Assembly (NCBI GenBank): GCA_003166955.1
Contig: PMUI01000030.1
Coordinates: forward strand, 1 to 38,930
Direction: 5' to 3'
Source: Acidobacterium sp.
GTDB lineage: Bacteria > Acidobacteriota > Terriglobia > Terriglobales > Acidobacteriaceae
DNA: 38,930 nucleotides
Below the pieces are notes generated by a model, which made no database searches, was not told where the DNA came from, and saw only the letters and a list, made by a program, of their open reading frames with translations. Made by a program: the position numbers and the translations under genes. This document shows, piece by piece, positions 34,564-38,930 of the stretch. Numbering within the stretch: position 1 is the stretch's first letter; every line of letters begins with the position of its first letter.

Positions 34564-35172
34564 ATGCCCAAAAGAGCGGTCCACGCGTTTCTGCTTTGCG
34601 CCTCCCTGCTCGTCGCAGCAGCACTGCGGCCAGCCGCGGAGGCGCAGAAATATAAGGTCGACGACCCTGTCCCGCCGGGCGCAAAGGGGCAGGTGACCAC
34701 CCTGCAGGGAACAGTCACCAACCTCGTCGGCCTCAGCCTCGCCGTGGGCGGCAAAGTCGATTCCCTCAATGCCGCGCTCAAAGACCTGGGCGCGCGCACC
34801 ACGGACACCGAAATTCAGATTGAGCTCGCCAGCGATGTCATGTTCGATTTCGATAAGGCCGACCTCCGATCCGCTGCGATTCCCGGCCTGCAGAGGGTGG
34901 TGATCGTGATGCGGTCTTATCCCAGATACCTCTGCACCATTGGCGGCCACACCGATGGAAAGGGCGACAAGGCCTACAATCAGAAGCTTTCCGAGCGCCG
35001 CGCAGACTCGGTGAAGACCTGGCTGGTAGCCCACGGAGCTCCGAATCCCATTGCCGCGCGCGGCTTTGGCGACACCAAATCCATCGCGCCGAACAAAAAA
35101 CCCGACGGCAGCGACGACCCCGTCGGCCGCCAAAAGAATCGGCGCGTCGAAATTACCCTGCACAAGAGCTGA
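34564..35172 (+). CDS. OmpA-family C-terminal domain protein
   Basis: 202 residues. Signal peptide (about 1-27, cut after AEA), a short helical region (35-80), and an OmpA/MotB-like peptidoglycan-binding domain (about 82-200) with SDVMFDFDKADL, GGHTDGKGDKAYNQKLSERRA and GRQKNRRVEI. The D and R in the last two strings bind diaminopimelate. No lipobox is seen, so it is either soluble in the periplasm or tethered by its N-terminus. Last gene of the rightward four-gene set, which it may anchor to the cell wall. Confidence 0.92.
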   Translation: MPKRAVHAFLLCASLLVAAALRPAAEAQKYKVDDPVPPGAKGQVTTLQGTVTNLVGLSLAVGGKVDSLNAALKDLGARTTDTEIQIELASDVMFDFDKADLRSAAIPGLQRVVIVMRSYPRYLCTIGGHTDGKGDKAYNQKLSERRADSVKTWLVAHGAPNPIAARGFGDTKSIAPNKKPDGSDDPVGRQKNRRVEITLHKS

Positions 35173-35254
35173 GGATAGCGCAGACGCCCGCGCACGCATG
35201 GAAGAGGTCCTTTGTCAGCCCAGGCGTTGACGCGAACATGTCGAAGTCGTGAGA

Positions 35255-35534
35255 ATCAGAATCTTAAAGTTCGCGGCCGCGCCAACCAACGCACCCACGC
35301 ATCCAATGGGCTCCCCTGCGGATGGGTTCAGTCAAGGATATTCAGGCGCATCTGCGGCATTCGCGAGCCGATACCACGGCCAACGAGTGCATGCAGGAGC
35401 TGCCGGAGAGCGTGAAGCAGATGGTCGGTTCCGTGTATGCGATGCTAAGGAAACGTGTCGGTTTGCAGACAGAATCCGCGAATTTGCTACCAAATGCTAC
35501 CAACCGGGAGGAATCCTCTCCCGCAAGTTATTGA
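35255..35534 (+). pseudogene. Tyrosine recombinase (integrase) C-terminal remnant
   Basis: The frame at 35322-35534 reads SVKDIQAHLRHSRADTTANE and ELPESVKQMVGSVYAML, the end of a phage-type integrase: box with H-L-R-H-S-R and, in intact relatives, a catalytic Tyr after ANxY. Here that residue is Cys (ANECMQE), so the nucleophile is lost. The preceding part (PTNAPTHPMGSP) continues in a different frame, hence a frameshift near 35320. Everything upstream (Arg, Lys, first His) is gone. It ends six bases before the tRNA-Val 3' half, the typical integrase-att arrangement. Confidence 0.72.
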
Positions 35535-35539
35535 TTTGA

Positions 35540-35591
35540 TGGTGGGCGCAGCAGGATTCGAACCTGCGACTTCCACCGTGTGAAGGTGGCG
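35540..35591 (-). repeat. tRNA-Val(CAC) 3' half: probable integration scar
   Basis: On the minus strand: CCACC-TTCACAC-GGTGG (complete anticodon arm, anticodon CAC), AAGTC variable region, T arm GCAGG-TTCGAAT-CCTGC, acceptor TGCGCCC, discriminator A, CCA. The matching 5' part (GGGCGCA and D arm) is absent. It directly follows the integrase remnant, so it is the copied tRNA end (att site) of a former integrated element and not a working tRNA. Confidence 0.78.
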
Positions 35592-35668
35592 TAGATGTGG
35601 CCGGATGAGGCAAATAAAGGAGTTAATTGTCGGCACAGAGGGCAAAAACCGGCCCTCCGGGCGCAAAA

Positions 35669-35688
35669 TGGCACCAATTTGGCACCAA
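35669..35688 (+). repeat. Tandem direct repeat TGGCACCAA-TT-TGGCACCAA
   Basis: Two perfect nine-base copies separated by TT, 80 bases beyond the tRNA-Val scar. Short direct repeats beside an att core are typical integrase arm-binding sites; this is inferred from position only. Confidence 0.35.
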
Positions 35689-35884
35689 GCCTGACTGCCA
35701 CCATAACGAAGAAGAGGTCAACCAAGTGGGTCCAGGGGCTGAGCCGTGGGGGGATCAGCCCTACTGTTTCTTACAATTGCCACACCTCAAAAAAGCCTCC
35801 GCCAAATTCTCGGCGGCATCATCGAGCATAAATAATTGCTCTGATGCGTCAGAACATTTATGATGATGGGTGATGGAGGTATCC

Positions 35885-36517
35885 GTGGAGGCTCTTCCGG
35901 AACGTCTGACCACCAGCGAAGCGGCCGTGGCCGCTGGCGTTTCGATCCCGCAGATTCACAGAATCATCGACGAAAAGATCCTGCCCGAGGACCTTTACAG
36001 CACCGATCAGATGCGGACTTTTCGCACGGATGCCTGTGTCCTGATCGCCTTCTATTTCGAGACGGCGGACTGGCTGACGGCTCAGGCCCGGCTGCGCACA
36101 ATTCGAAACGCAATGACCCACTGCTCGAGTTGGGAAGAGTGGCGCAACTGCACCATCGAAGACCGGTGGGTCACGGTTCACTTTTCGGACATCTGGAAAG
36201 GCGTGAACAGCCGCCTTCACCAGTTGAAGAAGGCCCGGGAAATGGTTGTCGAAGACCCCGAGATTCTGAGCGGAACTCCCGTCATTCGGGGTACCAGGGT
36301 TCCGGTCTATGACGTCGCTTCCGCAGTCGATTCCGGTATACCCATCGGCCGGATATTGAAGTCCTACCCCAGCCTAAGAGAATGGCAGATCGAGCTTGCC
36401 TCTGTATACGCGAGGGCGGTCCCTCCCCGGGGCCGTCCGAAGCGGATTTCGCATCCTCGTGCAATCAGACTGTCGGTTTCGAAAAAGCGACTACGCAGCT
36501 CCTCGATAGGGGGATGA
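35885..36517 (+). CDS. DUF433-domain protein with N-terminal helix-turn-helix (antitoxin-like)
   Basis: 210 residues from GTG 35885, which has GGAGG five bases upstream; ATG 35873 and GTG 35870 are alternative starts. The N-terminus (RLTTSEAAVAAGVSIPQIHR) resembles a MerR-type helix-turn-helix. The middle (40-110) is unassigned, with FETADWLTAQARLRTIRNAM. The C-terminal part, DPEILSGTPVIRGTRVPVYD and ILKSYPSLREWQIELASVYA, is a textbook DUF433 domain, found in antitoxins paired with PIN-like DUF5615 toxins. The expected toxin position, starting four bases after the stop, holds only a poorly matching frame. Probably an orphan antitoxin or regulator. Confidence 0.82.
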   Translation: MEALPERLTTSEAAVAAGVSIPQIHRIIDEKILPEDLYSTDQMRTFRTDACVLIAFYFETADWLTAQARLRTIRNAMTHCSSWEEWRNCTIEDRWVTVHFSDIWKGVNSRLHQLKKAREMVVEDPEILSGTPVIRGTRVPVYDVASAVDSGIPIGRILKSYPSLREWQIELASVYARAVPPRGRPKRISHPRAIRLSVSKKRLRSSSIGG

Positions 36518-36521
36518 GTGC

Positions 36522-36866
36522 GTGCTGGAGTTCCTGATCCTCCCGGAACTACGCCTACGCCTCGCAATCCTTCCGACATGCCGACTGCCGGAGGATACTT
36601 ACTGTGTATCAGGGAGCTCAGTTTTTCTTTGTCTGTTGGAAGAGCATAGGAATTCAAGCCGGTTGCGGAGATCATTATGTCCCCAGCACCAAATTCTCCT
36701 CACCGCCGAGGTGCCACATGTCCTCTGCCTCTCCGGAGCCAATAGCTGTTCGGTCGCCTTCCGAGAACTGCGCACGAATCAGGAAGCTTGGCTACATCGT
36801 GGGCAAACATATGAATCTGTATGGCGAACACATGGAGTTGGTTTCGGATCCATTTGTGGAGGGTGA
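36522..36866 (+). pseudogene. Possible decayed DUF5615-type toxin reading frame
   Basis: GTG 36522 lies four bases after the DUF433 stop, the usual spacing of such pairs. The frame begins VLEFLILPELRLRLAIL, weakly like the F-L-I-D-E-N-L-P-P-R-L-A start of DUF5615 nucleases but without the acidic residues, and then loses all similarity (Cys/Ser-rich). It also overlaps the next gene. This could be a corrupted toxin or mere chance; evidence is thin. Confidence 0.22.
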
Positions 36867-37008
36867 CTGCGTAGCCGTCCATGCCATCAGCAGTAGTAAT
36901 CCAATCGTACGGACAATCGAGCTTCCCGTATCTATTCTCGCGGGTTGGGAGGACCTGTTTCAGAGCAGCGGCATGCGCAGCGTGACGCAGGTTCCGCGTC
37001 CGGGCTGA
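36718..37008 (+). CDS. Hypothetical protein, 96 residues
   Basis: ATG 36718 has GAGG seven bases upstream; the open frame reaches back to 36604 without a signal. The product ([60 protein letters not shown]) looks like a compact beta-rich soluble protein, and I believe similar orphans exist in Acidobacteria, though I cannot name a family. Its last 49 bases overlap the convergent sensor kinase gene end. Confidence 0.55.
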   Translation: MSSASPEPIAVRSPSENCARIRKLGYIVGKHMNLYGEHMELVSDPFVEGDCVAVHAISSSNPIVRTIELPVSILAGWEDLFQSSGMRSVTQVPRPG

Positions 37009-38432
37009 CTGGCGATCGCTGCGCTGCCGCCGTGAAGAGTCATAATGCTCTGCACGATGGCCAGACCCAGCCCGGTTCCACCCGAAGCCGATCCACCCGA
37101 AGTCGTTCCCGCCGAAGCCCTGGAGCGAGAGGCATCGACGCGGAAGAAGCGATCAAATACCCTGGGCAGCGCTTCAGTCGGTATGCCGGCACCGGTGTCG
37201 GAGACGTGGATCCATATCTCGGCATCGGCGGCGGAGGCTGCCAGCGTGATCGACCCTCCTCTGGGTGTGTGGGCGATTGCGTTCGAGACCAGGTTGCTGA
37301 CCGCCCGCAGCATCATAGGCCGATCCAGTGCCGCGGTGATGGGCTCTCGACTATCAGCCGCAATGAGAGATACCCCGCCGTCGGACGCTGTGGCCTCGTA
37401 GTATTCGCGCACCGCGCTCAGCAGTTCACCCACGTTCACAGGCTGCCGGTGCAGGTCCGTCAACGGGCTCTCCGCACGGGCTAGAAAGAGGAGGTCGCCG
37501 ATCAGGTCGGACAGGCGGACGGATTCTTCAAGAGACGACTCCAGCACATCGCGGTATTCCTCCACCGTCCGCGCGCGAGCCAAAGCGACCTCAGCTTCGC
37601 CCCGAATGTTGTTGATCGGCGTTCGCAGGTCGTGTGCGATATCGGCTGTGAACCTGGAGATCTGCTCAAAGGATCCTTCCAGACGAACCACCATCTCGTT
37701 GAAAGTTTCGGCCAGAGAGGCCAGTTCCGAGGGATAGCCTTCCGCCCGGATCCTTTCGCGCAGATTGGCCGACGTGATTCTTCGTGCAGTTGCGGCAATT
37801 TCTTCGATGGGACGAATCCCGTGGCGTGCGATCCTGTATCCCACGAGGGGGAAGAGAATGGCGGTGGCCAGCAGGATGGTCCAGAACCAGAATCGATAGC
37901 GCCGCAGCAATCCTTCTTCCTGAGCGACGTCAATGGCGATTTCAATCGTATCGATCTGAGCCGGCGCCGCGCTCACCGCCGCGGTGGCGCTGGTGACACG
38001 AAACGCCTGCCCATTCCTGCCCGTCATGGAAACCAAATGCTCCGGGTGGCCCCGTGTGCGGCTCACCAATTCCGCCAGGTCGAGCTGCTCCGTCATGCCG
38101 GGTGTCGTCAGAACTGGCACACCATGTTCATCGAGAAGACGAATGTAGAACTGCTGGTATCGACGCGCGGCCGACTCCAGTTCAATCTCTTCCCGCAGCC
38201 CATCGAGGTCGTCCGGTCGCTCCCGCAGCAGAGTACGCAGCACGTGTAATTTGTCGGCGAGAAACAGGTCGGTGCTTCTGTCCAGCTCGATGCGCAGCAC
38301 CGTGTAGAGACCGGCTGTGGCCAACAGCAGCAGCAGCAGACCGACGAGAGAGTAGGCGGCCGTCAGCCGAAATGCCAGTGTTGAGCGCACGCGCGCCGCG
38401 GCCGATGAGCTATTGTTCGGCGTCGAGGACAT
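36960..38432 (-). CDS. Sensor histidine kinase, CusS/heavy-metal type
   Basis: 490 residues. Two membrane spans (about 21-45 and 182-202) enclose a periplasmic sensor of about 135 residues, followed by HAMP (about 203-255), HisKA with the phosphorylated His in [16 protein letters not shown], and an ATPase domain with [22 protein letters not shown] and [11 protein letters not shown] Ser/Gly-rich insert ([18 protein letters not shown]) lies between the F and G2 boxes. The 23-base overlap with the upstream response regulator shows one operon and one signalling pair. Relatives respond to copper, silver or other envelope stress; no metal-binding motif is evident in the sensor part, so the signal is open. 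Confidence 0.94.
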   Translation of the reverse strand: MSSTPNNSSSAAARVRSTLAFRLTAAYSLVGLLLLLLATAGLYTVLRIELDRSTDLFLADKLHVLRTLLRERPDDLDGLREEIELESAARRYQQFYIRLLDEHGVPVLTTPGMTEQLDLAELVSRTRGHPEHLVSMTGRNGQAFRVTSATAAVSAAPAQIDTIEIAIDVAQEEGLLRRYRFWFWTILLATAILFPLVGYRIARHGIRPIEEIAATARRITSANLRERIRAEGYPSELASLAETFNEMVVRLEGSFEQISRFTADIAHDLRTPINNIRGEAEVALARARTVEEYRDVLESSLEESVRLSDLIGDLLFLARAESPLTDLHRQPVNVGELLSAVREYYEATASDGGVSLIAADSREPITAALDRPMMLRAVSNLVSNAIAHTPRGGSITLAASAADAEIWIHVSDTGAGIPTEALPRVFDRFFRVDASRSRASAGTTSGGSASGGTGLGLAIVQSIMTLHGGSAAIASQPGRGTCVTLRMPLL

Positions 38433-38930
38433 AACCGGCGCCGCGAACGGTATGAATCAGCTTCACGGGAAATGGATCATCGACTTTGCTGCGCAGCCGG
38501 CGCACGTTCACGTCGACCACATTGGTATCGCTGTCGAAGTTCATATCCCAGACCATTTCCGCAATCAGGGTCCGCGACAACACTTCGCCCGCGCGCCGCG
38601 CCAGCAGCGTTAGCAGCAAAAATTCCTTTGCGGTCAGATCCAGCTTCTGTCCGGCGCGAATAGTGCGATGGCGCAACAGGTCGATCTCCAGATCGGCCAG
38701 GCAAAGGGTCTCCGAAGCGCGTGGTGCTGCGCGGCGCAGCAGCGAACGCACTCGGGCCAGCAGTTCGGAAAATGCGAACGGCTTGATCATGTAATCATCC
38801 GCACCCATCTCAAATCCCTGCACCCGGTAATGCACGGCGTCCCGCGCCGTGAGCATGAGGACCTGGGCTTTCCGGCCGGCCTCGCGCATACGCGCCAGCA
38901 CCTGCCAACCGTCGAGCCCCGGCAGCATCA
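38410..38930 (-). CDS. OmpR/CusR-family response regulator (5' truncated by window end)
   Basis: 173 residues are visible. The receiver part starts at [15 protein letters not shown], just after the phospho-acceptor Asp codon, which lies outside the window; the switch residues TARD and the Lys in [10 protein letters not shown] are seen. The winged helix follows ([20 protein letters not shown] ... [15 protein letters not shown] ... [11 protein letters not shown]). It binds DNA as a dimer when phosphorylated by the kinase encoded directly downstream. Typical of CusR/QseB-like regulators; the targets cannot be told from this window. Confidence 0.94.
   Translation of the reverse strand, partial: MLPGLDGWQVLARMREAGRKAQVLMLTARDAVHYRVQGFEMGADDYMIKPFAFSELLARVRSLLRRAAPRASETLCLADLEIDLLRHRTIRAGQKLDLTAKEFLLLTLLARRAGEVLSRTLIAEMVWDMNFDSDTNVVDVNVRRLRSKVDDPFPVKLIHTVRGAGYVLDAEQ

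Overview
The window looks like chromosomal DNA of a soil Acidobacterium, probably of the Solibacter/Bryobacter type. This rests on a giant Oar-like TonB receptor with an N-terminal carboxypeptidase-regulatory domain, an ECF sigma factor fused in operon to a TPR-bearing Ser/Thr kinase, exported YCF48-type and Ig-like proteins, many signalling genes, high GC and GC-rich codon use. The assignment is inferred from gene content, not from a marker gene.

1-13.8 kb, catabolic block. After a 5'-exonuclease-like gene that appears damaged, a leftward operon runs: FadR/GntR-type regulator, 3-hydroxyisobutyrate-dehydrogenase-like oxidoreductase, 2-oxoacid dehydrogenase E1-alpha and E1-beta, an M24-family peptidase-like protein, and the E2 acyltransferase. 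Start/stop overlaps (ATGA; an 8-base overlap) tie it together; no E3 is present. A semialdehyde dehydrogenase lies just upstream on the same strand, and nested GGTAT/ATACC palindromes between it and the regulator are the likely operator. Divergently, a TonB-dependent receptor and a secreted alpha/beta hydrolase complete a plausible uptake-plus-degradation locus. The substrate cannot be read from the sequence.

13.9-25.8 kb, signalling and decaying accessory DNA. A PAS-GGDEF cyclase, an exported Ig-repeat protein, and a response regulator plus hybrid kinase operon are followed by a SRAP-domain protein, small orphan proteins and a Crp/Fnr regulator. Two paralogous response regulators with C-terminal CxxC...CxxC ribbons face each other 7 kb apart (17.1 and 24.1 kb), and each has a similar TACCAC...AAAGTG element upstream. 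One has Glu in place of the phospho-accepting Asp. A frameshifted KH-domain gene, a 5'-shortened RsbRD-type domain, an Rhs/YD fragment and long gene-free stretches mark this part as degrading.

25.8-35.6 kb. This segment is bounded by two truncated tRNA 3' halves (Pro-CGG at 25.78 kb, Val-CAC at 35.54 kb), the second next to the frameshifted tail of a tyrosine recombinase. Between them lie a 1196-residue kinase/FlgO-like/TPR protein, its ECF sigma factor (whose acidic region 2.2 motif is replaced by QATA), a divergent four-gene set of secreted or anchored proteins (YCF48-like, small Cys-rich protein, Coa1-like membrane protein, OmpA-like), and a pair of about 75-base direct repeats in the shared promoter region.

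35.6-38.9 kb. A DUF433 antitoxin-like protein with its toxin position apparently degenerate, a small conserved-looking protein, and a CusSR/QseBC-type two-component pair whose regulator runs off the window end.
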